A DNA stretch of 64,000 nt. Source: Flavobacterium phragmitis (GTDB taxonomy: Bacteria; Bacteroidota; Bacteroidia; Flavobacteriales; Flavobacteriaceae). The notes beneath the pieces were generated by a model. That model was not told the origin of the DNA and did no database searches. It saw only the letters and a list, made by a program, of their open reading frames with translations. The position numbers and the translations under genes were made by a program. The DNA is taken from contig NZ_FOMH01000011.1 in the NCBI RefSeq assembly GCF_900112575.1, forward strand, positions 186,001 through 250,000, in the 5' to 3' direction. This document shows positions 16,444 to 25,159 of the stretch, one piece after another; position 1 is the first letter of the stretch, and every line of letters begins with the position of its first letter.

Positions 16444-16704
16444 TTATTTAGCTCTTTCTAAGATTTCAACTAATCTCCAACATTTTGTTTTACTTAAAGG
16501 ACGCGTTTCGCTAATTCTTACAGTATCTCCAATGTTACAGTCGTTTTTTTCGTCGTGCGCAACATATTTCTTTGTTTTCAACACGAACTTACCGTATAAT
16601 GGGTGTTTTACTTTTCTTACTTCAGAAATAACGATAGATTTATCCATCTTATTTGAAGTAACAACACCTATTCTTTCTTTTCTTAAATTTCTTTTTTCTT
16701 CCAT
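16444..16704 (-). CDS. rpsQ: 30S ribosomal protein S17
   Basis: An 86-aa OB-fold protein binding the 5-prime domain of 16S rRNA. RKERIGVVTSNKMDKSIVIS and the ISETRPLSKTKCWRLVEILE signature are present. Confidence 0.98.
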   Translation of the reverse strand: MEEKRNLRKERIGVVTSNKMDKSIVISEVRKVKHPLYGKFVLKTKKYVAHDEKNDCNIGDTVRISETRPLSKTKCWRLVEILERAK

Positions 16705-16721
16705 CTTTCAGCAGAATACAA

Positions 16722-16913
16722 TTATTGTAACTCTCTTTTAGTTAACTCTGTAGCTAGTCTTGCAACTGTTCTTCTAACGCTTCTGATTTGAAGTGGGTTA
16801 GCAATTGGAGAAATAGCGTGAGCCATTTTTAGGTCAGCATATACTTTCTTAGTTTGACTAAGCTTTTCTTGCAACTCCGCTGCAGAAAGATCTTTTATTT
16901 CTGATTGTTTCAT
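16722..16913 (-). CDS. rpmC: 50S ribosomal protein L29
   Basis: A 63-aa two-helix protein by the exit tunnel. MKQSEIKDLSAAELQEKLSQ and the C-terminal RSVRRTVARLATELTKRELQ are typical of L29. It lies 12 bp after rplP. Confidence 0.97.
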   Translation of the reverse strand: MKQSEIKDLSAAELQEKLSQTKKVYADLKMAHAISPIANPLQIRSVRRTVARLATELTKRELQ

Positions 16914-16925
16914 AATAAATATAAA

Positions 16926-17351
16926 TTATGCTTCGAAATCTCTAGCAACGACGAACTTAGTTTTTACTGGAAGTTTTTGAGCTGCAAGACGTAAAGCCTC
17001 TTTTGCAACTGACAATGGAACCCCTCCAACTTCAAACATAATTCTTCCTGGTTTAACAACAGCAGCCCAATATTCAACTGCTCCTTTACCTTTACCCATA
17101 CGTACTTCAAGAGGCTTCTTAGTGATAGGTTTGTCTGGGAAAATTTTGATCCACAATTGTCCTTCTCTTTTCATGTAACGAGTTGCAGCGATACGTGCAG
17201 CTTCGATTTGACGAGAAGTTAAGAACATTCCATCTTCATGTACAGATTTAATTCCAAACATTCCATTTGAAAGTTCATGCCCTCTTTGAGAGTTACCTTT
17301 CATTCTACCTTTTTGTACCTTACGGTATTTTGTTCTTTTAGGCTGTAACAT
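16926..17351 (-). CDS. rplP: 50S ribosomal protein L16
   Basis: A 141-aa protein near the A-site and peptidyl-transferase centre. MLQPKRTKYRKVQKGRMKGN and the GKGKGAVEYWAAVVKPGRIM signature are intact. It lies 19 bp after rpsC. Confidence 0.98.
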   Translation of the reverse strand: MLQPKRTKYRKVQKGRMKGNSQRGHELSNGMFGIKSVHEDGMFLTSRQIEAARIAATRYMKREGQLWIKIFPDKPITKKPLEVRMGKGKGAVEYWAAVVKPGRIMFEVGGVPLSVAKEALRLAAQKLPVKTKFVVARDFEA

Positions 17352-17370
17352 TTTTCTTTAGTTTAAAAAT

Positions 17371-18129
17371 TTACTTTCTTTTACGAGCATCTGGTTTACC
17401 GCCTTTGTTAAAGTTAGATTTGCCTCTAGGAGCATCTCCACCTTTACCACCACCTGTACCAGATTGTTTTTTGTCCATTCCAGCAAGTGGAGAAAGTTCT
17501 CTCTTACCGTAAACTTCACCTTTCATGATCCATACTTTGATACCCATTCTACCGTAAGTAGTGTGAGCTTCAGCCAAAGCATAATCAATGTCAGCTCTGA
17601 AAGTTGATAGAGGAATTCTACCTTCTTTGAAACCTTCTGAACGCGCCATCTCAGCACCATTCAAACGACCAGAAATCAAAACTTTGATACCTTCAGCGTT
17701 CATACGCATAGAAGCAGCAATAGCCATTTTGATTGCACGTCTGTAAGAAATACGGCTTTCGATTTGACGAGCGATGCTTGTAGCCACAAGATAAGCATCT
17801 AGCTCAGGTCTTTTAATTTCAAAGATGTTGATTTGAACCTCTTTGTCAGTAACTTTCTTAAGTTCTTCTTTCAACTTGTCTACCTCTTGTCCGCCTTTTC
17901 CAATAATGATACCAGGTCTAGCAGTAGTGATAGTAACGGTTACAAGTTTCAAAGTTCTCTCGATGATTACTTTAGATACACTAGCTTTTGATAAACGAGC
18001 GTGGATATACTTTCTGATTTTGTGATCTTCAGCTAATTTATCGCCGTAATCATTTCCACCATACCAGTTTGAGTCCCATCCTCTGATGATACCAAGTCTA
18101 TTTCCAATTGGATTTGTCTTTTGTCCCAT
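17371..18129 (-). CDS. rpsC: 30S ribosomal protein S3
   Basis: 252 aa, located at the mRNA entry site. MGQKTNPIGNRLGIIRGWDS opens the protein. A KH domain (about 40-110) carries PGIIIGKGGQEVDKLKEELK, and the C-terminal domain has GRLNGAEMARSEGFKEGRIP. The last 35 residues form a Gly/Lys/Arg/Asn-rich tail beyond the usual fold. Confidence 0.98.
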   Translation of the reverse strand: MGQKTNPIGNRLGIIRGWDSNWYGGNDYGDKLAEDHKIRKYIHARLSKASVSKVIIERTLKLVTVTITTARPGIIIGKGGQEVDKLKEELKKVTDKEVQINIFEIKRPELDAYLVATSIARQIESRISYRRAIKMAIAASMRMNAEGIKVLISGRLNGAEMARSEGFKEGRIPLSTFRADIDYALAEAHTTYGRMGIKVWIMKGEVYGKRELSPLAGMDKKQSGTGGGKGGDAPRGKSNFNKGGKPDARKRK

Positions 18130-18134
18130 GCTGC

Positions 18135-18548
18135 TTAAGAATTGCTTTGTGTGTTATTGATAGCTCCAAGCACGATTGTAACGTGATTAGAACGTTTTCT
18201 TATTCTGTGTGCACGACCTTGTGGAGCTGGACGAAGTCTTTTTAACATCATTCCACCATCTACTCTGATCTCTTTAACAAATAATCCAGCTTCTTCTAAA
18301 TTACCTTCACTATTTTTTTGCTCCCAGTTGTTGATTGCAGATAATAATAGTTTTTCTAATTTTCTTGAAGCTTCTTTAGAACTGAATCTTAAAATGTTAA
18401 GTGCTCTTTCTACCTTCTGACCTCTTACCAAGTCCGCTACTAAGCGCATTTTTCTAGGTGAAGTAGGGCAGTTATTCAATTTTGCGAAAGCGATAGACTT
18501 ATTAGCCTCTTTTCTCGCATCTGCTGTTTCTCTTTTACGAACTCCCAT
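18135..18548 (-). CDS. rplV: 50S ribosomal protein L22
   Basis: 137 aa; its beta hairpin lines the nascent-chain tunnel. CPTSPRKMRLVADLVRGQKV and RAHRIRKRSNHVTIVLG are characteristic. It sits between rpsS (8 bp) and rpsC (5 bp). Confidence 0.98.
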   Translation of the reverse strand: MGVRKRETADARKEANKSIAFAKLNNCPTSPRKMRLVADLVRGQKVERALNILRFSSKEASRKLEKLLLSAINNWEQKNSEGNLEEAGLFVKEIRVDGGMMLKRLRPAPQGRAHRIRKRSNHVTIVLGAINNTQSNS

Positions 18549-18556
18549 TGCTTCTT

Positions 18557-18835
18557 TTATTTTTTACCTTTATTTTTTGCTCCAGCATGACCTCTAAAAG
18601 ATCTAGTTGGTGAAAACTCTCCTAATTTGTGACCTACCATGTTTTCTGTTACGTAAACTGGTACAAATTGACGACCGTTATGAACTGCGATAGTTTGTCC
18701 AACGAAATCTGGTGTAATCATAGAAGCTCTAGACCAAGTCTTAACTACACTATTTTTACCACTTTCTACGTTTTCTTGAACTTTCTTGTCTAATTTATAA
18801 TGAACGAAAGGTCCTTTTTTTAATGAACGTGCCAT
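18557..18835 (-). CDS. rpsS: 30S ribosomal protein S19
   Basis: A 92-aa head protein. MARSLKKGPFVHYKLDKKV and FVPVYVTENMVGHKLGEFSP match S19. It lies 6 bp after rplB. Confidence 0.98.
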   Translation of the reverse strand: MARSLKKGPFVHYKLDKKVQENVESGKNSVVKTWSRASMITPDFVGQTIAVHNGRQFVPVYVTENMVGHKLGEFSPTRSFRGHAGAKNKGKK

Positions 18836-18841
18836 ATCTTA

Positions 18842-19666
18842 TTATTTCTTTCTACGTTCTACGATATACTTGTTACTCGGGTTTTTCTTAGAACGAGTTC
18901 TGTAACCTTTAGCTGGCAATCCTTTTCTTGAACGTGGATGCCCTCCAGAAGAACGTCCTTCACCACCTCCCATAGGGTGATCAACTGGGTTCATCGCTAC
19001 TGGTCTAGTTCTAGGTCTTCTTCCTAACCATCTTGTTCTACCTGCTTTTCCAGACACAACTAATTGGTGGTCAGAATTAGATACAGCTCCAATTGTAGCC
19101 GAACATGTTAACAAGATTAATCTTGTTTCTCCTGATGGCATTTTAATTGTAGCGTATTTTCCGTCTCTTGCCATTAACTGAGCAAAAGTTCCAGCTGAAC
19201 GAGCAATAACTGCTCCTTGTCCTGGACGTAACTCAATACAAGATATAACAGTTCCAAGAGGAATTCTGCTTAAAGGTAATGTATTACCAATCTCTGGTTG
19301 AGATTCTGGACCAGAAACTAATTTCTGACCAACTTTCAATCCGTTTTGAGCGATAATATAAGTTTTCTCTCCATCAGCATAAGCTAATAAAGCGATAAAC
19401 GCAGTACGATTTGGATCGTATTCGATTGATTTCACTGTAGCTGGAATTCCATCTTTAGTTCTTTTGAAATCGATGATACGATATCTCTGCTTGTGACCAC
19501 CACCCGTATAACGCATGGTCATCTTTCCTTGACTATTTCTACCTCCTGAGTTTTTTATCGGTGCTATCAAAGAGCGTTCCGGCTTATCAGTTGTAATAGC
19601 GTCATAACCATTCACAACTCTAAATCGCTGACCCGGGGTAATAGGTTTTAATTTTCTTACTGACAT
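18842..19666 (-). CDS. rplB: 50S ribosomal protein L2
   Basis: A 274-aa primary 23S rRNA-binding protein needed for subunit association and peptidyl transfer. RTKDGIPATVKSIEYDPNRT and the C-terminal signature MNPVDHPMGGGEGRSSGGHP, with the conserved functional histidine, are present. Confidence 0.99.
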   Translation of the reverse strand: MSVRKLKPITPGQRFRVVNGYDAITTDKPERSLIAPIKNSGGRNSQGKMTMRYTGGGHKQRYRIIDFKRTKDGIPATVKSIEYDPNRTAFIALLAYADGEKTYIIAQNGLKVGQKLVSGPESQPEIGNTLPLSRIPLGTVISCIELRPGQGAVIARSAGTFAQLMARDGKYATIKMPSGETRLILLTCSATIGAVSNSDHQLVVSGKAGRTRWLGRRPRTRPVAMNPVDHPMGGGEGRSSGGHPRSRKGLPAKGYRTRSKKNPSNKYIVERRKK

Positions 19667-19675
19667 TTTTCTATC

Positions 19676-19966
19676 TTAGATATTGTTGTAAAAATCAATT
19701 GTTTCTCCTTCTTGTACTTGAACAATTGCTTTTTTGTAAGCATTTGTCTTTCCACTGATTAAACCACTTTTAGTGTATTTTGTAGATCTGTCTGGTCTCA
19801 CATTCATTGTATTAACAGAAACGATAGTTACTCCATAAGCAGCTTCAACAGCTTTCTTAATCTCAACTTTGTTTGCTTTTTTGTCAACAACGAATCCGAA
19901 GCGGTTTAGAACTTCACTTTCTTTGGTTACTTTTTCCGTTACTATAGGTCTAATAATGATGCTCAT
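19676..19966 (-). CDS. rplW: 50S ribosomal protein L23
   Basis: A 96-aa protein at the tunnel exit, the docking site for trigger factor and SRP. MSIIIRPIVTEKVTKESEV and VNTMNVRPDRSTKYTKSG match L23. It lies 7 bp after rplD. Confidence 0.97.
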   Translation of the reverse strand: MSIIIRPIVTEKVTKESEVLNRFGFVVDKKANKVEIKKAVEAAYGVTIVSVNTMNVRPDRSTKYTKSGLISGKTNAYKKAIVQVQEGETIDFYNNI

Positions 19967-19973
19967 ATTCCTA

Positions 19974-20603
19974 TTATTTACTTAAATTTTCTTCAATTAA
20001 CTCTAAAGAACCTTCTAAAAGCACTAAATTATTAGCGTTTAATATTGCGTAAGTGCTTAATTCTGAGCTAGTTACGACGTTTGAAGCCTTTAAATTACGT
20101 GACGACAAATATACGTTTTTATTTGACTCACCCAACACGAATAAAGATTTTTTATTCTCTAACCCTAAAGCTTTCAAAACGTTAATGAAATTTTTAGTGT
20201 TTGGTGTTTCAAAATTAAAGTCCTCAAGAACTACAATATTTGACTCTTTTGCCTTAATAGAGAAAGCCGATTTTCTAGCTAATCTCTTTAAGTTTTTATT
20301 CAATTTGAATGAATAACTTCTTGGTCTTGGTCCGAAAACTGTTCCACCACCTTTAAACAAAGGATTCTTAACACTTCCTGCACGCGCAGTACCAGTTCCT
20401 TTTTGTTTTTTAATCTTACGAGTACTTCCAGTTACTTCAGCTCTTTCTTTAGCCTTATGAGTACCTTGTCTTTGATTAGCAAGATATTGCTTAACATCAA
20501 GATATACCGCATGCTTGTTTGGTTCAATTGCGAATACTGAATCAGAAAGTTGAACTTTTCTACCAGTATCTTTTCCGTTGAAATCTAATACTTTTACTTC
20601 CAT
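19974..20603 (-). CDS. rplD: 50S ribosomal protein L4
   Basis: 209 aa from the ATG at 20603 (MEVKVLDFNGKDTGRKVQLS); upstream in-frame codons belong to the end of rplC. The tunnel loop segment KIKKQKGTGTARAGSVKNPL is present. The start overlaps the rplC stop by one base (TAATG), so the pair is probably translationally coupled. In E. coli L4 represses its own operon; no such leader site is obvious here. Confidence 0.97.
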   Translation of the reverse strand: MEVKVLDFNGKDTGRKVQLSDSVFAIEPNKHAVYLDVKQYLANQRQGTHKAKERAEVTGSTRKIKKQKGTGTARAGSVKNPLFKGGGTVFGPRPRSYSFKLNKNLKRLARKSAFSIKAKESNIVVLEDFNFETPNTKNFINVLKALGLENKKSLFVLGESNKNVYLSSRNLKASNVVTSSELSTYAILNANNLVLLEGSLELIEENLSK

Positions 20604-21220
20604 TACTTCTGAATGATTACATAAGAGTTTTTGTGACCAGGAACACATCCTTTAACAACAAGTAGATTCTTTTCAGCAACTACTTTTAAAACTCTAAGGT
20701 TTTGAACTTTTACATTTTCTCCTCCCATTCTTCCAGCCATACGCATTCCTTTGAATACTCTAGATGGATAAGAAGAAGCTCCTACAGAACCTGGCGCTCT
20801 TAAACGGTTGTGCTGACCATGAGTAGCTTGCCCAACACCACCAAAACCGTGACGTTTAACAACACCTTGGAAACCTTTACCTTTAGACACACCTTGTACA
20901 TCTACAAATTCTCCTTCTTCAAAAATAGAAACATCAATAAGATCTCCTAATTTTTGTTCAGTTGCAAAATCTTGGAATTCAACGACTTTTTTCTTAGCAA
21001 CAGTTCCAGCTTTTTTAAAGTGACCTAAAGCCGCTTTAGTAGAATGTTTCTCGTTTTTGTCATCGAAACCAAGTTGCAACGCTTCATACCCGTCAACCTC
21101 GTTGGTTCTGACTTGGGTAACAACGCATGGTCCAGCTTCGATTACTGTACAAGGAATGTTTTTCCCGTTTTCGTCGAAGATACTAGTCATGCCGATTTTC
21201 TTACCAATTAACCCAGACAT
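20603..21220 (-). CDS. rplC: 50S ribosomal protein L3
   Basis: 205 aa; reaches the peptidyl-transferase centre. MSGLIGKKIGMTSIFDENGK and GKGFQGVVKRHGFGGVGQAT with the conserved methylatable-Gln region are visible. In this genome it is the first gene of its operon. A promoter lies about 70 bp upstream, and the preceding rpsJ gene is closed off by a terminator. Confidence 0.98.
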   Translation of the reverse strand: MSGLIGKKIGMTSIFDENGKNIPCTVIEAGPCVVTQVRTNEVDGYEALQLGFDDKNEKHSTKAALGHFKKAGTVAKKKVVEFQDFATEQKLGDLIDVSIFEEGEFVDVQGVSKGKGFQGVVKRHGFGGVGQATHGQHNRLRAPGSVGASSYPSRVFKGMRMAGRMGGENVKVQNLRVLKVVAEKNLLVVKGCVPGHKNSYVIIQK

Positions 21221-21288
21221 AAATATTAATTATTAATTACTAAAATTCCCTTCAATTTGAAAATCACACAAATTTCCAAACAGGGAGT

Positions 21289-21321
21289 GCAAAAGTAGAT
21301 ATTAAAATCGAATAAACCAAA
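21289..21321 (-). promoter_or_regulatory. rplC operon promoter (TTTG-N20-TAnnTTTGC)
   Basis: In minus reading, TTTG (21321-21318) is 20 bp before TACTTTTGC (21297-21289). It lies in the 395-bp gap between rpsJ and rplC. The rest of that gap (21322-21566) shows no gene; it is AT-rich with scattered A-runs. Confidence 0.75.
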
Positions 21322-21566
21322 CAGTTACAAAAATTAAATCGCTCATTATCAAAATCCAAGCACAAAAAGACCGCAAAAACAAACCCGATTTATTCCAAAA
21401 AAGAAATTTTACATTTACACCAAAACCAGTTTCATACTTAATAATCACTTAATTAACTCACAACAAAAACCTCTCGTACATCACTAAAATAAAGGCTTTT
21501 ACAAATTTCAAAACAAACCCACGCAACAAAAAAACTCAATCAAAAACTATCTTATAGCAATAAAAA

Positions 21567-21590
21567 AAGCGAGACATTTCTGTCTCGCTT
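21567..21590 (-). terminator. rpsJ / str-operon terminator
   Basis: Perfect 10-bp stem AAGCGAGACA / TGTCTCGCTT with a 4-nt loop and a T-run in minus reading, 26 bp after the rpsJ stop. Confidence 0.85.
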
Positions 21591-21615
21591 TTATCTATAA
21601 AAAAATATAAAAAAA

Positions 21616-21921
21616 TTATACTTTTATCTCTACTTCTACTCCACTTGGCAATTCAAGTTTCATTAAAGCATCAATAGTTTTAGATGAAGATGAATAAATA
21701 TCAATCAATCTCTTGTATGACATTACTTCAAATTGCTCTCTCGCTTTTTTGTTAACGTGCGGAGAACGTAACACAGTGAAAAGTTTTTTGTGAGTTGGCA
21801 ACGGAATAGGACCTGTTACAACCGCTCCAGTAGTTTTTACTGTTTTTACGATCTTTTCAGCAGATTTATCTACCAACATGTGATCGTAAGATTTTAGTTT
21901 TATTCTGATTTTTTGACTCAT
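21616..21921 (-). CDS. rpsJ: 30S ribosomal protein S10
   Basis: 101 aa; in the small-subunit head, and in other bacteria also the NusE antitermination factor. MSQKIRIKLKSYDHMLVDKS and the signature GPIPLPTHKKLFTVLRSPHV are present. Instead of heading the S10 operon it closes the rpsL-rpsG-fusA operon (10 bp after fusA) and is followed by a terminator. Confidence 0.98.
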   Translation of the reverse strand: MSQKIRIKLKSYDHMLVDKSAEKIVKTVKTTGAVVTGPIPLPTHKKLFTVLRSPHVNKKAREQFEVMSYKRLIDIYSSSSKTIDALMKLELPSGVEVEIKV

Positions 21922-21931
21922 TTTCTTAAAA

Positions 21932-24088
21932 TTAAGCGTTACCTTTTGCTTTTTTGATTACCTCTTCTGAAATATTAGAAGGTGTTTCTGCATAGTGAGA
22001 GAACTCCATTGTTGAAGTAGCTCTACCAGAAGATAATGTTCTTAATGTAGTTACATAACCAAACATTTCTGATAAAGGCACATCAGCTTTGATAGTCTTA
22101 GCACCATTTCTGTCACCCATGTCATTTACTTGACCTCTACGACGGTTCAAGTCACCTACGATATCACCCATGTTTTCTTCAGGAGTAATAACTTCGATTT
22201 TCATGATTGGCTCAAGAATAACAGCTCCAGCAGCACGTCCTGACTCTTTATAACCCATTCTAGCTGCTAATTCAAAAGAAAGAGCATCAGAATCCACAGG
22301 GTGGAAAGATCCGTCTAATAAAGTTACTTTCAAACTATCAACAGCGTATCCAGCTAAAGGACCTGTTTTCATAGCCTCACGGAAACCTTTTTCAACAGCA
22401 GGGATATATTCTTTAGGAACGTTACCACCTTTTACCTCATTTACGAACTGTAATCCAACTGGAACTTTACCATCAACTTCATCAGCAGGCTCGATTCTAA
22501 ATACGATATCACCGAATTTACCACGACCTCCAGATTGTTTTTTGTAAGTTTCTCTATGTTGAGCAGATTTAGTAAACGCTTCTTTGTACTCTACTTGCGG
22601 CTCACCTTGGTTAACCTCTACTTTAAACTCACGTTTCATACGATCAACTAAGATATCTAAGTGAAGCTCACCCATACCAGAAATAATAGTTTGACCTGAA
22701 GCCTCGTCAGTTCTTACCGTAAACGTTGGATCCTCTTCAGCTAATTTAGCCAAGGCCATACCCATTTTATCTACGTCAGCTTTAGTTTTAGGCTCGATAG
22801 CAATACCAATTACCGGCTCTGGGAACTTCATAGATTCCAAGATAATTGGATTCTTTTCATCACAAAGTGTATCTCCAGTTTTGATATCTTTAAATCCTAC
22901 AGCAGCTCCAATATCTCCAGCCTCAATATATTCGATTGGATTTTGTTTATTAGCGTGCATTTGGTAAATACGAGAAATTCTCTCCTTGTTACCAGAACGA
23001 GTATTTAAAACATAAGAACCAGCATCCAAACGTCCAGAATAAGCACGGAAGAAAGCCAAACGACCTACGAAAGGGTCAGTAGCAATTTTAAATGCTAAAG
23101 CAGCAAACGGCTCTTTTACATCTGGGCGACGTAAGATTTTAGTTTGATCTTCTTCTAACAATTCAGCATCATCAGGATGAATTCCTTCAATACCTTCTTT
23201 ATCTAATGGAGATGGCAAATACTTACAAACAGCATCTAACATAAATTGAACTCCTTTGTTTTTGAAAGAAGAACCAGCAAGCATAGGAATGATTGCCATA
23301 TCAATTGTAGCCGCTCTTAAAGCGTTGTTGATTTCTTCTTCAGTAATAGAATTTTCATCTTCCATGTACTTATCTAAAAGATTTTCGTCATAAGTCGCAA
23401 TCTCTTCGATAAGAATAGAACGGTAATGCTTAACATCATCAACCATATCAGCTGGGATATCTACAACGTCAAAAGTAGCCCCTTGAGTTTCATCATGCCA
23501 TACAATAGCTTGATTTTTCACTAAGTCAACAATACCTTTGAAGTCTGCTTCATCACCAATAGGCAAAGTAATTGCAACCGCATTCGATTTCAACATATCT
23601 TTAACCTGTCCGCATACAGCTAAAAAGTTAGCACCTTGACGGTCCATTTTATTTACGAACCCCATACGAGGAACTCTATATTGATCAGCAAGTCTCCAGT
23701 TAGTTTCTGATTGAGGCTCAACACCATCAACAGCACTAAATAAGAAAACCAAACCATCAAGTACACGCAAAGAACGGTTTACCTCTACAGTAAAGTCAAC
23801 GTGTCCAGGAGTATCAATAATATTAAAGTGGTATGGTAACGATTCTGGAATAACTTTACCTTGTACAGTTGGGAAGTTCCAAGTACAAGTTGTAGCAGCA
23901 GAAGTAATTGTAATACCTCTTTCTTGCTCTTGAGCCATCCAGTCCATTGTTGCAGCACCATCGTGCACCTCACCAATTTTGTGTGACTTTCCAGTATAAA
24001 AAAGAATACGCTCAGTTGTTGTTGTCTTACCAGCATCAATGTGAGCAGCGATTCCGATATTTCTTGTATATTTTAAATCTCTAGCCAT
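21932..24088 (-). CDS. fusA: Elongation factor G
   Basis: A 718-aa translational GTPase driving translocation. G1 AAHIDAGKTTTTERIL, G3 IDTPGHVDFT and G4 NKMDRQGA are intact, followed by domain II and domains III-V (GMGELHLDILVDRMKREFKV). It sits between rpsG and rpsJ with 10-bp gaps. No tuf gene follows it, unlike the E. coli str operon. Confidence 0.99.
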   Translation of the reverse strand: MARDLKYTRNIGIAAHIDAGKTTTTERILFYTGKSHKIGEVHDGAATMDWMAQEQERGITITSAATTCTWNFPTVQGKVIPESLPYHFNIIDTPGHVDFTVEVNRSLRVLDGLVFLFSAVDGVEPQSETNWRLADQYRVPRMGFVNKMDRQGANFLAVCGQVKDMLKSNAVAITLPIGDEADFKGIVDLVKNQAIVWHDETQGATFDVVDIPADMVDDVKHYRSILIEEIATYDENLLDKYMEDENSITEEEINNALRAATIDMAIIPMLAGSSFKNKGVQFMLDAVCKYLPSPLDKEGIEGIHPDDAELLEEDQTKILRRPDVKEPFAALAFKIATDPFVGRLAFFRAYSGRLDAGSYVLNTRSGNKERISRIYQMHANKQNPIEYIEAGDIGAAVGFKDIKTGDTLCDEKNPIILESMKFPEPVIGIAIEPKTKADVDKMGMALAKLAEEDPTFTVRTDEASGQTIISGMGELHLDILVDRMKREFKVEVNQGEPQVEYKEAFTKSAQHRETYKKQSGGRGKFGDIVFRIEPADEVDGKVPVGLQFVNEVKGGNVPKEYIPAVEKGFREAMKTGPLAGYAVDSLKVTLLDGSFHPVDSDALSFELAARMGYKESGRAAGAVILEPIMKIEVITPEENMGDIVGDLNRRRGQVNDMGDRNGAKTIKADVPLSEMFGYVTTLRTLSSGRATSTMEFSHYAETPSNISEEVIKKAKGNA

Positions 24089-24098
24089 TTCTTACGAA

Positions 24099-24575
24099 TT
24101 AAAATCTAAAGTGAGAGAATGCTTTGTTAGCTTCTGCCATTTTGTGAGTATCCATTCTTTTCTTAACCGCAGCACCTTCTTCTTTAGCAGCTGCTAAACA
24201 CTCAGAAGCTAAACGCTGTGCCATAGATTTTTCATTTCTTCTTCTTGAATAAAGTATTAACCACTTCATTGCCATAGAAATTTTTCTGTCTGGACGAATT
24301 TGCATTGGGATTTGGAATGTAGCTCCACCAACTCTACGGCTACGTACTTCTACGTGAGGCATAACGTTTGTTAAAGCATCTTTCCAGATCTCTAATGAAG
24401 TTTTCTCATCATTTTGCTTTTTAGTCTCGATGATGTCAATAGCATCATAAAATACTTTAAAAGCTGTAGATTTCTTACCATCCCACATTAAGTTGTTCAC
24501 AAAACGTGTTACTAATTGGTCGTTAAACCTTGGATCCGGTAAAAGTGGTCTTTTCTTTGCCGCTCTTTTTCTCAT
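24099..24575 (-). CDS. rpsG: 30S ribosomal protein S7
   Basis: A 158-aa head-nucleating protein contacting the E-site tRNA. MRKRAAKKRPLLPDPRFNDQ and EVRSRRVGGATFQIPMQIRP are typical. It lies 24 bp after rpsL. Confidence 0.98.
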   Translation of the reverse strand: MRKRAAKKRPLLPDPRFNDQLVTRFVNNLMWDGKKSTAFKVFYDAIDIIETKKQNDEKTSLEIWKDALTNVMPHVEVRSRRVGGATFQIPMQIRPDRKISMAMKWLILYSRRRNEKSMAQRLASECLAAAKEEGAAVKKRMDTHKMAEANKAFSHFRF

Positions 24576-24599
24576 GTCTTTTTCTTAAAAGTTTTTAAA

Positions 24600-24983
24600 T
24601 TACTTTTTTGCTTCTTTTGGGCGTTTAGCACCGTACTTAGATCTTCTTTGCGTTCTTCCTGCAACACCTGACGTATCAAGCGCTCCACGAACGATATGAT
24701 ATCTAACACCTGGTAAATCTTTTACCCTTCCACCTCGCACTAATACTATCGAGTGCTCTTGTAGATTGTGTCCTTCTCCTGGGATGTAAGCATTCACCTC
24801 ATTACCATTTGTCAAACGTACACGCGCAACTTTACGCATTGCAGAGTTTGGTTTTTTTGGTGTAGTAGTGTAAACACGCGTACAAACCCCTCTTCTTTGA
24901 GGACAAGAATCTAAAGCAACCGATTTACTCTTCTTAGTGATCTGAGTTCTTCCTGTTCTTACTAATTGTTGAATTGTTGGCAT
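24600..24983 (-). CDS. rpsL: 30S ribosomal protein S12
   Basis: 127 aa; decoding-centre protein. MPTIQQLVRTGRTQITKKSK, TTPKKPNSAMRKVARVRLTN and VRGGRVKDLPGVRYHIVRGA are intact. The two lysines whose change gives streptomycin resistance in other bacteria are the ordinary Lys (in PKKPNS and RVKDLPG). It is the first gene of its operon, with a promoter just upstream. Confidence 0.98.
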   Translation of the reverse strand: MPTIQQLVRTGRTQITKKSKSVALDSCPQRRGVCTRVYTTTPKKPNSAMRKVARVRLTNGNEVNAYIPGEGHNLQEHSIVLVRGGRVKDLPGVRYHIVRGALDTSGVAGRTQRRSKYGAKRPKEAKK

Positions 24984-25035
24984 AATTAATACTAAAAATT
25001 ATTATGTTTATTAAATTCCCGCTTTTTACGGGGTT

Positions 25036-25067
25036 GCAAATGTATAAAATATTTTTCACTATACAAA
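25036..25067 (-). promoter_or_regulatory. rpsL operon promoter (TTTG-N19-TAnnTTTGC)
   Basis: In minus reading, TTTG (25067-25064) is 19 bp before TACATTTGC (25044-25036), about 50 bp upstream of the rpsL ATG. Confidence 0.75.
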
Positions 25068-25159
25068 CGTTAAATCATTAATTTTCAACAACATTATTTA
25101 TATCTATGATTTAAGGAAGAAACGTTGGATATTTGCTTCACATTTAAACAACAAACCAA

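Noticed and set aside
20604..20648. N-terminal extension of L4
   Set aside because: It overlaps the rplC coding end; the L4 family start is at 20603.
21932..24983. Missing tuf gene as a deletion
   Set aside because: tuf is usually placed elsewhere in Bacteroidota; the fusA-rpsJ junction is a clean 10-bp gap.
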